64,000 bases of DNA from Dyadobacter soli. GTDB taxonomy: Bacteria > Bacteroidota > Bacteroidia > Cytophagales > Spirosomataceae. Position 1 is the stretch's first letter; each line of letters starts with the position of its first letter. Of this stretch, positions 8,014 through 17,025 are shown piece after piece. Location of the stretch: contig NZ_FNAN01000005.1 in the NCBI RefSeq assembly GCF_900101885.1, forward strand, positions 349,845-413,844. Reading direction: 5' to 3'. The position numbers and the translations under genes were made by a program. Under the pieces are notes generated by a model. That model was not told where the DNA came from. It saw only the letters and a program-made list of their open reading frames with translations, and did no database searches.

Positions 8014-8059
8014 GCTTTAAAAATGTATTTTTACGATCTGTAAAATTACACTTTCCAAT

Positions 8060-8770
8060 ATGCCCAAAATTATCGTTGCGATCGACGGTTATTCGAGTTG
8101 TGGGAAATCCACGACAGCGAAACTGGTTGCCAAGCAATTGAATTACCCTTACATCGACACCGGCGCGATGTACAGGGCCGTTACCCTGTATTTTATCCAG
8201 AATCATATTAGTCTTACCAATCCAAAGGAAATTGAAAATGCATTATCCAAAGTGCATATTTCCTTCCGCCGGCACCCGGAACTCGGCCGCAACGATACGT
8301 ATCTGAACGGGCTGAATGTCGAGGACGAGATCCGGAAAATGTATGTTTCTGAGAAAGTGAGCGAGGTAAGCGCGATCGCCGAGGTGCGGCATGCATTGGT
8401 AGCGCAGCAGCAGCGAATGGGCAAGACGAAAGGCATTGTAATGGATGGCCGTGATATCGGTACCGTCGTATTTCCGCACGCTGAGCTGAAAATTTTCATG
8501 ACCGCCGACCCGATGATCCGTGCGCACCGCCGCCAGCTGGAATTGATGGAAAAAGGCGACATCGTCGACCTCGGTCAGATCCTGGAAAACCTCAAAACCC
8601 GCGATTATATTGACACTACCCGCACCGAAAGTCCGCTCCGGCAGGCAGAGGATGCCATTTACATTGATAATTCCTTTATGACCCTCGACGAGCAGGTGGA
8701 AGTGGTGGTGCGCCTGGCCGACGAACAAATCGGGTTATCACTCAGACGTCGCGCTGCCGATAATGCCTGA
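8060..8770 (+). CDS. cmk: (d)CMP kinase
   Basis: 236 residues, close to the family norm. The P-loop is AIDGYSSCGKST (residues 7-18); YIDTGAMYRAVTLYF and MDGRDIGTVVFPHA are the CMP-binding signatures; RRQLELMEKG lies in the lid. It phosphorylates CMP and dCMP in pyrimidine salvage and nucleotide supply. Its last 8 nt overlap the start of the next gene. Confidence 0.96.
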   Translation: MPKIIVAIDGYSSCGKSTTAKLVAKQLNYPYIDTGAMYRAVTLYFIQNHISLTNPKEIENALSKVHISFRRHPELGRNDTYLNGLNVEDEIRKMYVSEKVSEVSAIAEVRHALVAQQQRMGKTKGIVMDGRDIGTVVFPHAELKIFMTADPMIRAHRRQLELMEKGDIVDLGQILENLKTRDYIDTTRTESPLRQAEDAIYIDNSFMTLDEQVEVVVRLADEQIGLSLRRRAADNA

Positions 8771-9842
8771 TATGCAGCATTTTGACTACGAATATCTCAT
8801 CATAGGGCAGGGGATAGGAGGCACTTCCGTTGCCTGGCACTTGCATGATTCGGGGAAAAGCTTTCAGATCGTCGGCGATTCTTCAATGCCTTCTTCTTCA
8901 CGCGTCGCGGCGGGAATTTTCAATCCTTTGACGGGTAAAAAGCTGGTCAAAACCTGGCTCGCCGATGACCTGTTTCCTTACGCGCGAACATTTTACGGCA
9001 ACCTGGAACAGCGGTTGGGTCGTAAATTAATGCACCTTACTTCTATTTACCGGCCCTTCCGATCCATTGAGGAGCAGAATACTTACCTGGCGCAAACCGC
9101 AGACCCGGCGATCAGTCCGTACATCGCCACCACGCCCGATCCGGCAAGCGAGATGCCTTATGTGAATGCGCAATATGGCGGTTTGGAAGTAGTCCAATCG
9201 GGCTGGATCGACCTGCCTACGTTGCTGGATGCCAGCCGGACGTATTTTGAGGAAAAAAAATTATACACAGAAACCGCGTTTGATCCGGCCCAGCTTTTGA
9301 GAACGGAAGCGGGGATCGAATGGCAGGGTAAGCGGTTCAAAACGGTCGTGTTCTGCCAGGGTTTTTTTGCATTGGAAAACAGCTGGTTCAACTGGCTGCC
9401 ATTTACACCGGTAAAAGGACAAATCCTGGAAATAGCTCCGGACGTTCCTATTAAACCGTACATTATAAATCAGGGCATATTCGCATTGCCGTTGACGGAA
9501 AATAGGATGAAAGTAGGAGCTACCTACTCCTGGGACCCGCTCGATTGGGAGGCGACCAAGGCCGCAACAGCGGAGCTGGAAGCCAAATTGCAGGCATTGC
9601 TAAGTACCGGTTACACACTGAACGGCGCGCAGGCAGGCATTCGCCCATCCGTACGCGACCGCCGGCCACTGATCGGTATCCATCCGGAGTTTTCTAATGT
9701 GTCTATTTTCAATGGGTTAGGTACAAAGGGTGTTACACTGGCGCCTTTTCTCGCAAAAGAGTTTTGTAACCACCTGATTTACGGCAAAGAATTGAACCCG
9801 CTAGTGAATATAAAAAGGTATTTTTCGTTATATTTCCGTTGA
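8763..9842 (+). CDS. FAD-dependent oxidoreductase of the D-amino-acid-oxidase (DAO) fold
   Basis: 359 residues. The N-terminal dinucleotide motif is YLIIGQGIGGTSVAWHL (GxGxxG), followed by SRVAAGIFNPLTGKK, a loop often seen in DAO-type proteins such as the MnmC C-terminal domain. The C-terminus has GIRPSVRDRRPLIG and FNGLGTKGVTLAPF, the second FAD-contact region. It likely oxidises an amine or amino acid; the substrate is unknown. The start at 8763 overlaps cmk by 8 nt; a second ATG four codons in would just clear the cmk stop. Confidence 0.85.
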   Translation: MPDMQHFDYEYLIIGQGIGGTSVAWHLHDSGKSFQIVGDSSMPSSSRVAAGIFNPLTGKKLVKTWLADDLFPYARTFYGNLEQRLGRKLMHLTSIYRPFRSIEEQNTYLAQTADPAISPYIATTPDPASEMPYVNAQYGGLEVVQSGWIDLPTLLDASRTYFEEKKLYTETAFDPAQLLRTEAGIEWQGKRFKTVVFCQGFFALENSWFNWLPFTPVKGQILEIAPDVPIKPYIINQGIFALPLTENRMKVGATYSWDPLDWEATKAATAELEAKLQALLSTGYTLNGAQAGIRPSVRDRRPLIGIHPEFSNVSIFNGLGTKGVTLAPFLAKEFCNHLIYGKELNPLVNIKRYFSLYFR

Positions 9843-9858
9843 CGTCAGCCTAAGCAAT

Positions 9859-12800
9859 ATGAGCAAAAGATATATTTACACATTAACCTTTTCGATCGGT
9901 CTTTTAGTAGTTTTTGGATTATTCAATGACTCAATAGCACAGCGCTATCCTTCACAGGAGACTTTTGGAAAGAACCGCGTCCAGTATAAGAAGTTCAACT
10001 GGAAAATATTCCGCACCACTAACTTCGAAATCTACCATTATCAGGGCGGTACCGCGCTTGCAAAGCTGACGGCGCAATACGCGGAAAGCGAATTCGATAA
10101 AATCACCGACGTACTTGGCTGGACGCCCTACAATCGTGTAAAAATATTCCTGTACAATTCACCGGCTGAGCTGGAACAGAGCAATATGGGCCTTTCGGTG
10201 CTTGATAACCTTTCGGATCAGAAACTGAACCTCTCGCAATCGCGCGTGGAGGTGGCGTATACAGGCGATCAGATCGGTTTCCGCAAAAAACTGGTGCGGG
10301 ATATCAGCCTTCTTTTCGTGTACGACATGCTGTACGGCGGTAATATGAAGGAGGCATTGCAAAGCTCATTGCTGCTTACATTGCCGGAATGGTTTATGTC
10401 GGGAACGGCGGCTTACATTGCCGAAGGCTGGTCGCCGGAGCTGAACGACTACATGCGTGATTTCTTCAAAAACCGCAACATCCGCAAGCCTACGCTCATG
10501 ACAGGCGACGACGCGACGCTGATCGGGCATTCGATCTGGAATTACATTGCGGAGCGCTACGGAAAGGACAAGATTTCCGATATCCTCAACCTCACCCGCA
10601 TTATCCGCACCGAGCAGACGAGTATTACCAGCACGCTTGGTGTACAATCCTACAACCGCTTCCTGCGCGACTGGCGGGCCTATTATCTGAACCAATCAAA
10701 GAATGCAGAGCAGTTTTACACCGAGCCCAATCCGACCTGGAAGTACAAGCTGAATGAATTCAATGTGACCGACGCCAGCGCGGTGATCAAAGTCTCCCCG
10801 GACAAGAAATTCACGGCGGTGAGCGAGATTAAAAACGGCCGCTACCGGGTGTATTTGTTTGATAGTGAGTCGGGTTCCAAGAAAGTGATCCGCCAGGGTA
10901 AGCTCGATATTATCGGTGGTCGTCAGAAAACGCAGCCACCGCTTTTGGGCTGGTCGAGAAACAATGAGCTGACCATTCTTGCCAACGAGAACGACAAGAA
11001 AAATTTGTACAGATATGAAAATGTAGGTACTAAAAAGATCAAAATCAAAACGAAACGGAACATCCGTGGATTGGACCAGATTGTAGACATGGACGTGTCG
11101 CATGACGGTTCGATGCTCACTGTGAGCGCGGATAAGGCTGGCCAGAACGACATTTTCCTGATCAGCGTGGCCCGTGCTTCCGCATTGCCGCTGACGAATG
11201 ACCTTTACGATGACCTTTCGCCACGCTTTGTTCAGGGCTCGTCGCGCCGCGTTGTTTTTTCTTCCAACAGACCGGTCGATTCGCTGGGTAGGGGAGATAA
11301 AGGCAGTTTCAAATCCATCGCGCCTTCGTACACTATTTTTGAGCACGATGGCACGCCGAGATCTGAAAACATCGTCAAGCTGGTAGAGTCGGAAGGAAAG
11401 GCCAAGGTAACACCGGTATATGCCGATGAAAATGACATTGTTTACCTTTCAAATGGTAAGGGCGTTAATAATCTTTACAAATACAACCGTGCTTCACAAA
11501 CCAGCTCACAGCTGACCAACTACATTCAGAATATCCGAAATGCGGATGTGAATGTGAAAGCTGCCGGCGGCGCATTGGCTTACACCTATTTGAATGATGG
11601 CTACTACACCGCCGCTTTCAAAAATGGGTTCGATATCAATGCGACTGTGAATCCGCCGTCGTTGAGCGTGGCTAGCGCGGGTACTGCAAGCAATGCCGCT
11701 CCTGCCAATGCGGTAAAAACCGATTCGGCTGCCAAAGGAACGCTGGCGGATCAACCGAAAAAACTGGCTTTGAAAGAGGGCGAGGTCGATACCGACAATT
11801 ATGAATTCGACGAAGATGTTTTGAAAGCATTTGAATCGAGAAGGACCCGCGGCAACTTCCCGACCACGCCTGGCGTAGCTTCGCGCACGAAGGCTGTCCG
11901 TGAAAACATCGCGATCAAAGGGCCTTACAACTACAAAGGCTTGTTTATCACGAATGACGCGAGTTCCGACTGGCGTATCGATCCGATTCGTGGATTTGGT
12001 TATGCGCAATCCATTTCGATGAATGATTTGCTCGAAAACCACGTCATTAAAGCGGGGATCTTTATCTCTTCCAATTTCAGGAACAGCGACCTGTTCGCGG
12101 AGTACAATAACAATACCTACCGTGTCGACTTCGGTTTGCGCGTTGACAGAAAGACACTTTACAACGATTCGGAAGGATTGATCCAGAAATATCGCTTCAA
12201 CCAGCTGATGTTCACGGCATCGTATCCATTTTCGACTACGAGCCGCCTCTCGGTATCGCCGATGTTCACGTCCACGAGAATGATCGACGTGCTGCTGCCT
12301 AATCCGGATTTGTCTTCGAACTACGGTGGCCTCCGCAGCGAATTTGTGTTCGATAATACCCGTGTGAACGGGATGAATATGATGGAAGGAACGCGTTTCA
12401 AGCTGCGTTACGACCTGTACCAGGGTTTGAGCAATGGCAATGAGAGCTTCAACCGCGTGAGCCTCGACTTCCGCCATTACCAGAAAATCCACCGCGACCT
12501 GATCCTCGCGGTGCGTGCGGCAGCCAGCCATTCCGGCGGACGGGCGCCTAAGCAGAATATCCTTGGCGGTATGGAAAACTGGCTCGGTAACCGCAAAGAA
12601 AACCGCACCGGCGATAACCCGCTGAACTTCCAGCGCGACAACCGCGATATTTTCTTCGCCGATTTCGCTACGAACCTGCGCGGTTTTAAACTCAACAGAT
12701 TGTCGGGTACAAGTTATATGCTGGTGAATGCCGAGTTGAGAATCCCGCTGGTGAAATACCTTTACCGCGGCGCCATTACATCGAGCTTCCTGCGCAACTT

Positions 12801-13074
12801 CCAGATCGTCGGTTTCGGGGACATTGGTACTGCCTGGACGGGTAAAGGGCCATTCAGCGAAAACAACAGCCTCAATACGCAGATCATCACAGACCCGAGC
12901 GGCACGTTCCGGGCAACGGTTACCAATTACAAAAACCCTTACCTGATGGGTTACGGTGCCGGTGTGAGGACGACGCTGTTCGGCTTCTATGCCAAATTTG
13001 ATTATGCGTGGGGCGTTGATAACGGTTATACTAACAAGCCAATTCCTTACGTAACACTGGGTTACGATTTTTGA
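9859..13074 (+). CDS. Large outer-membrane protein with TolB-like propeller and C-terminal barrel
   Basis: 1071 residues with a signal peptide (SIGLLVVFGLFNDSIAQ). After it comes a peptidase-MA-like region at about 40-270 (FRTTNFEIYHYQGG, LPEWFMSGTAAYIAEGW), where the usual HExxH is not seen. A WD40/TolB-like propeller lies at about 300-590, with repeats such as DMDVSHDGSMLTVSAD. An Ala/Lys-rich linker at about 600-680 leads to a surface-antigen-type barrel at about 720-1071, ending in YVTLGYDF with the C-terminal Phe typical of BAM substrates. Such three-part proteins are known in Cytophagales with unknown function. It is 98 nt upstream of a PorP/SprF gene, with a terminator between them. 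Confidence 0.8.
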   Translation: MSKRYIYTLTFSIGLLVVFGLFNDSIAQRYPSQETFGKNRVQYKKFNWKIFRTTNFEIYHYQGGTALAKLTAQYAESEFDKITDVLGWTPYNRVKIFLYNSPAELEQSNMGLSVLDNLSDQKLNLSQSRVEVAYTGDQIGFRKKLVRDISLLFVYDMLYGGNMKEALQSSLLLTLPEWFMSGTAAYIAEGWSPELNDYMRDFFKNRNIRKPTLMTGDDATLIGHSIWNYIAERYGKDKISDILNLTRIIRTEQTSITSTLGVQSYNRFLRDWRAYYLNQSKNAEQFYTEPNPTWKYKLNEFNVTDASAVIKVSPDKKFTAVSEIKNGRYRVYLFDSESGSKKVIRQGKLDIIGGRQKTQPPLLGWSRNNELTILANENDKKNLYRYENVGTKKIKIKTKRNIRGLDQIVDMDVSHDGSMLTVSADKAGQNDIFLISVARASALPLTNDLYDDLSPRFVQGSSRRVVFSSNRPVDSLGRGDKGSFKSIAPSYTIFEHDGTPRSENIVKLVESEGKAKVTPVYADENDIVYLSNGKGVNNLYKYNRASQTSSQLTNYIQNIRNADVNVKAAGGALAYTYLNDGYYTAAFKNGFDINATVNPPSLSVASAGTASNAAPANAVKTDSAAKGTLADQPKKLALKEGEVDTDNYEFDEDVLKAFESRRTRGNFPTTPGVASRTKAVRENIAIKGPYNYKGLFITNDASSDWRIDPIRGFGYAQSISMNDLLENHVIKAGIFISSNFRNSDLFAEYNNNTYRVDFGLRVDRKTLYNDSEGLIQKYRFNQLMFTASYPFSTTSRLSVSPMFTSTRMIDVLLPNPDLSSNYGGLRSEFVFDNTRVNGMNMMEGTRFKLRYDLYQGLSNGNESFNRVSLDFRHYQKIHRDLILAVRAAASHSGGRAPKQNILGGMENWLGNRKENRTGDNPLNFQRDNRDIFFADFATNLRGFKLNRLSGTSYMLVNAELRIPLVKYLYRGAITSSFLRNFQIVGFGDIGTAWTGKGPFSENNSLNTQIITDPSGTFRATVTNYKNPYLMGYGAGVRTTLFGFYAKFDYAWGVDNGYTNKPIPYVTLGYDF

Positions 13075-13116
13075 TCTGACCCGGCAGTAAAAAAGTAATA
13101 TTCAAGAGTTTTCAAG

Positions 13117-13150
13117 ATGGCAAGAGACTGACTCTCCTGCCATTTTTGTT
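13117..13150 (+). terminator. Intrinsic terminator
   Basis: Hairpin atggcaagaga / tctcctgccat with a 5-nt loop, followed by tttttgttt. It ends the transcript of the 1071-residue protein and separates it from the PorP/SprF gene. Confidence 0.75.
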
Positions 13151-13172
13151 TAAATAACCCAAATTCAGTGCT

Positions 13173-14102
13173 ATGCTTTTAAAAACCACACATCACTATT
13201 CAAGAAAGATCATTCTTGCGGGTACATTATTAATAGGCAGCTTTACTACCGCAATTGCGCAACGGGAAGTGCTGTATGAACAGTATGTTCAGAATCCGAT
13301 GTCGATCAACCCCGGCTTTACGGGCGTACGCGAGGATTTTAATATGACTGCGATGTTTCGCAGGAAGTGGTTCAACATCCCTAATTCCCCCACCAGCCAA
13401 ACCTTCGCCGCCGATGGAACGGTTGCGAACGGTAAGTTTGGAATAGGCTTCCAGGCATTGAATGACCAGACGAGCTATTTCACGACCACCGGCTTTGTAG
13501 GCTCATTCGCATTTCATTTGGGCTTGTCGGACACCTGGAAACTTGGCCTCGGCGCGCAGGGTGGGATCAACGTGCTGCCCGTTTCGGACGGCACGTCCAT
13601 TGGTAACAACCGTGCGCTGGGTAGTTTCGGGCTGGGAGCCTGGCTGCGGTCGGACAACCTGTATTTTGGTGTTTCCAAGCCGGAAGTGTTGTCACAGAAG
13701 TTCGGCGACCAGATCGTGGGCACATTGTACCGCCGGCCGCTCTACATTACGGCGGGCGGAAGCCATGCATTGAGCGAAGATGTGATGATGCTGCCGCATG
13801 TGTTGTTTGTACAGGAGAAAGACCACAAGCTGAGATTTGACTTCGGTTCGCGGTTCTGGTTCAGGGAGAAAGTAGGATTGGGCGCGTCTTACCGTGTGGG
13901 AGGCGGGTACAATTCTTTATCGGCAAAAGTGGATTATTTACAGTTAACGGCTGAGGTTCAGCTGGGAAGAAATGTGCGGCTGGGGTATTTTTACAGTACC
14001 CGGCAGGTGGAACAGATCTACGCATCCTATTCGGGACCCAAAGGAATCCACGAGCTCATGCTGAAATTTATTCCGAATCCCAAAGGTTTTCAGAAATTCT
14101 GA
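13173..14102 (+). CDS. PorP/SprF family type IX secretion system membrane protein
   Basis: 309 residues with a signal peptide ending near FTTAIAQ. The mature N-terminus REVLYEQYVQNPMSINPGF is the family hallmark (an NP-x-NP-like 'YxxNPxxxNPAF' motif), followed by a predicted 14-strand outer-membrane barrel. PorP/SprF proteins anchor type IX secretion substrates carrying type B C-terminal domains, or work with PorK/N. Bacteroidota encode many copies, often next to a large adhesin; no such substrate is adjacent here, the nearest large neighbour being the propeller protein upstream. Confidence 0.9.
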   Translation: MLLKTTHHYSRKIILAGTLLIGSFTTAIAQREVLYEQYVQNPMSINPGFTGVREDFNMTAMFRRKWFNIPNSPTSQTFAADGTVANGKFGIGFQALNDQTSYFTTTGFVGSFAFHLGLSDTWKLGLGAQGGINVLPVSDGTSIGNNRALGSFGLGAWLRSDNLYFGVSKPEVLSQKFGDQIVGTLYRRPLYITAGGSHALSEDVMMLPHVLFVQEKDHKLRFDFGSRFWFREKVGLGASYRVGGGYNSLSAKVDYLQLTAEVQLGRNVRLGYFYSTRQVEQIYASYSGPKGIHELMLKFIPNPKGFQKF

Positions 14103-14179
14103 TGTCAAGAACCTTTCCAAATCGACTTTCAGGTTAAGTTAAAAGGATATTTTTATTCGTAATCTTTACATAACTCTCG

Positions 14180-14187
14180 TACCTTTG
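14180..14187 (+). promoter_or_regulatory. -7 box for sucA
   Basis: TACCTTTG fits TAnnTTTG exactly and lies 28 nt before the sucA ATG at 14216. The expected TTTG at -33 is not clear. Confidence 0.55.
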
Positions 14188-14215
14188 TCCCGTAAATGAA
14201 ATACTCACTTTTGTG

Positions 14216-16978
14216 ATGGATAAATACACTTATATAGCAAATTCCGACGCCGCTTATATCGATGAATTGTACAATTCCTATAAGCAAGATCCAGCTTCCG
14301 TAGATGAAGGCTGGCAGAAGTTTTTTGAAGGTTATGATTTTTATCAAAAATATCCGGTTAACGGCAACGGACGTGCGAATGGCGCTGCCAACGGCAAAGA
14401 AGCTGCGGTAGCCGGGAAAACAGATCCTGCACGCATCCGCAAGGAAATGGAAGTGGTGCATTTGATCCGTGGATATAGGTCGAGGGGACACCTCCTGGCG
14501 ACGACGAACCCGATCCAGAAAAGGAAAGACCGCCGTCCGCAATTGGACATTGCTGATTTTAACCTGGGATCCGAAGACCTCGATACTGTTTTTGAAGCCG
14601 GTGTTGAGGTCTTTGATCGTCCGGCCACCTTGCGCGAGATCGTGGATGCATTGCAGACGATCTATGCAAGAAATATCGGTTTCGAATACCTCTACATCCG
14701 TGACCGCGAGCAGAAAAGCTGGTTGCGTAAGAAAATCGAAAAGGAAGCATTGACAATGTCTTTCTCGATCGATGAGAAAAAACACATTCTTTCAAAACTC
14801 AACGAAGCCGTTGTTTTTGAAAACTTCCTGCATACCAAATACCTCGGCCAGAAACGCTTCTCGCTGGAAGGTGGTGAAACGACGATCCCCGCACTCGATG
14901 CGATGATCAACAAAGCCGCTGAAATGGGTGTGGTGGAAGTGATGATCGGTATGGCGCACCGCGGCCGCCTGAACGTGCTCGCGAACATCATGCAGAAAAC
15001 TTACGGACAGATCTTCAACGAATTCGAAGGTAACCTGCCCGACCAGGTTTGGGGTGATGGCGACGTGAAATACCACATGGGTTTCGCGAGCCAGATCACG
15101 ACCAAAGAAGGCAATAACGTACACCTGAAATTGGCACCGAACCCATCGCACCTTGAAGCGGTGAACCCGGTGGTTGAAGGTTACATCCGCGCCCGTGCCG
15201 ACGGTATGTACGACAGCGATTACGACCGCGTATTGCCTGTGTTGATCCACGGTGATGCGGCTGTGGCTGGCCAGGGTATCGTTTACGAGGTGACCCAAAT
15301 GTCGGCATTGAATGGCTACTACACCGGTGGTACCATCCATTTCGTGATCAACAACCAGGTTGGTTTTACTACCGACTTCGTAGATGCGCGTTCGTCGATT
15401 TACTGTACGGATATCGCCAAAATCGTGGATGCACCTGTATTGCACGTGAATGGTGACGATCCGGAGGCAGTGGTGTATTGTATGCGCCTCGCGGTGGAAT
15501 ACCGCCAGAAATTCAACAAGGATATTTTCATTGATATGGTTTGCTACCGCCGTCACGGACATAACGAGGCGGACGAACCGAAATTTACGCAGCCGGTTCT
15601 GTACAAATCGATCGAGAACCATCAGAATCCGCGTGAAATCTACCAGAAAACACTGGCAGACCGCGGCGACGTAGATGCGCAGCTTGCGGCTAATATGGAC
15701 AAGGAGTTCAAGCAATTGTTGCAGGAGCGCCTCGATATGGTGAAGCAGAAAGCATTGCCATACACCATGCCGAAACTGGAACAGGAATGGCATACGCTGC
15801 GTAAATCCAAACCGGAGGATTTTGAGAAATCTCCTGAAACCGGTGTGCCTTTGGAAGAGCTGGAAAAGATTGGTAAAGCGCTGATCAGCACGCCTGAGAA
15901 TTTCAACAGATTGAAACAGATCGACAAGTTGCTCAAAGACCGTGAGCAAATGATCTTCGATAAAAAGGAAGTAAACTGGGCTACTGCCGAGTTGCTCGCC
16001 TATGGTTCGATCCTTTCGGAAGGTAATATCGTCCGTTTGAGCGGCCAGGATGTGCAGCGCGGTACATTCTCGCACCGTCACGCGGTATTACGCGATGTGG
16101 AGACCAATGCGGCTTACAACAGTTTGCAGCACATTCAGGAAGGCCAGGGCCAGTTCATGATCTACAACTCACTGCTTTCGGAGTACGGGGTATTAGGTTT
16201 TGAATTCGGTTACTCGATGGCTAACCCGAATGCATTGGTGATCTGGGAAGCACAGTTTGGTGACTTTGCGAATGGTACCCAGGTGATCATCGACCAGTTT
16301 GTAACATCCAGCGAAACCAAATGGGATCGTTGGACAGGCTTGGTAATGTTGCTGCCACACGGCTACGAAGGCCAGGGACCGGAGCATTCCAATGCGCGTC
16401 CGGAGCGTTACCTGCAACTTTCGGCCAACTATAACATTATTGTGGCGAATGTGACCACGCCGGCCAACTTCTTCCACTTGCTCCGCAGGCAGTTGAAGTT
16501 CCCGTTCCGCAAGCCGTTGATCGTGATGTCGCCGAAATCGATGCTGCGTCACCCGCTTTGCGTTTCCCCGATAGACAGCTTAGTGAGCGGTTCATTCCAG
16601 GAAACCATCGGCGATACTTATGCAGATCCGAAAAAGGTGAAGAAAGTGTTGCTGTGTACCGGTAAGCTGTACTATGAGTTGTACGAAAGACAGCAAGCCG
16701 ACAAACGCGACGACGTGGCGATCATTCGTCTGGAACAAATGCATCCGTTCCCGCAAACGCAGATCGACGCGCACCTGAGCCAGTACGAAAATGCCGCTGT
16801 TTATTGGGTACAGGAAGAACCTTTCAATATGGGTGGCTGGACGTTCATGCTCCGCATGTACAAAGGCGTGAAGCCATTGCAGGTCATCGCCCGTGAACCG
16901 AGCGCTTCGCCTTCGACAGGTTTCTCAAAAATCCATACGAAGGAGCAAGCGGAAATCATCAACAGGGCTTTTGAATGA
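14216..16978 (+). CDS. sucA: 2-oxoglutarate dehydrogenase E1 component
   Basis: 920 residues from the ATG at 14216; a GTG one codon earlier is in frame but less likely. The N-terminal subunit-binding stretch YIDELYNSYKQDP is followed by a variable Asn/Gly/Ala linker. The core has MIGMAHRGRLNVL, HGDAAVAGQGIVYE and NNQVGFTT (thiamine diphosphate region) and the C-terminal WVQEEPFNMGGW. It decarboxylates 2-oxoglutarate in the TCA cycle and transfers the succinyl group to the E2 gene product encoded 47 nt downstream. Confidence 0.96.
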   Translation: MDKYTYIANSDAAYIDELYNSYKQDPASVDEGWQKFFEGYDFYQKYPVNGNGRANGAANGKEAAVAGKTDPARIRKEMEVVHLIRGYRSRGHLLATTNPIQKRKDRRPQLDIADFNLGSEDLDTVFEAGVEVFDRPATLREIVDALQTIYARNIGFEYLYIRDREQKSWLRKKIEKEALTMSFSIDEKKHILSKLNEAVVFENFLHTKYLGQKRFSLEGGETTIPALDAMINKAAEMGVVEVMIGMAHRGRLNVLANIMQKTYGQIFNEFEGNLPDQVWGDGDVKYHMGFASQITTKEGNNVHLKLAPNPSHLEAVNPVVEGYIRARADGMYDSDYDRVLPVLIHGDAAVAGQGIVYEVTQMSALNGYYTGGTIHFVINNQVGFTTDFVDARSSIYCTDIAKIVDAPVLHVNGDDPEAVVYCMRLAVEYRQKFNKDIFIDMVCYRRHGHNEADEPKFTQPVLYKSIENHQNPREIYQKTLADRGDVDAQLAANMDKEFKQLLQERLDMVKQKALPYTMPKLEQEWHTLRKSKPEDFEKSPETGVPLEELEKIGKALISTPENFNRLKQIDKLLKDREQMIFDKKEVNWATAELLAYGSILSEGNIVRLSGQDVQRGTFSHRHAVLRDVETNAAYNSLQHIQEGQGQFMIYNSLLSEYGVLGFEFGYSMANPNALVIWEAQFGDFANGTQVIIDQFVTSSETKWDRWTGLVMLLPHGYEGQGPEHSNARPERYLQLSANYNIIVANVTTPANFFHLLRRQLKFPFRKPLIVMSPKSMLRHPLCVSPIDSLVSGSFQETIGDTYADPKKVKKVLLCTGKLYYELYERQQADKRDDVAIIRLEQMHPFPQTQIDAHLSQYENAAVYWVQEEPFNMGGWTFMLRMYKGVKPLQVIAREPSASPSTGFSKIHTKEQAEIINRAFE

Positions 16979-17025
16979 TATTCCTATAATTTTTGACATA
17001 ATTCGATAACAAGATTGCACATAAA

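Noticed and set aside
11506-12531. Minus-strand open frame of 341 codons inside the propeller/barrel gene
   Set aside because: Shadow of the real gene; composition unlike protein and no start context.
14792-16081. Long open frame of 429 codons on the minus strand inside sucA
   Set aside because: It is antisense to a clear sucA with strong codon signal; the product is rich in His, Arg and Phe without any family motif.
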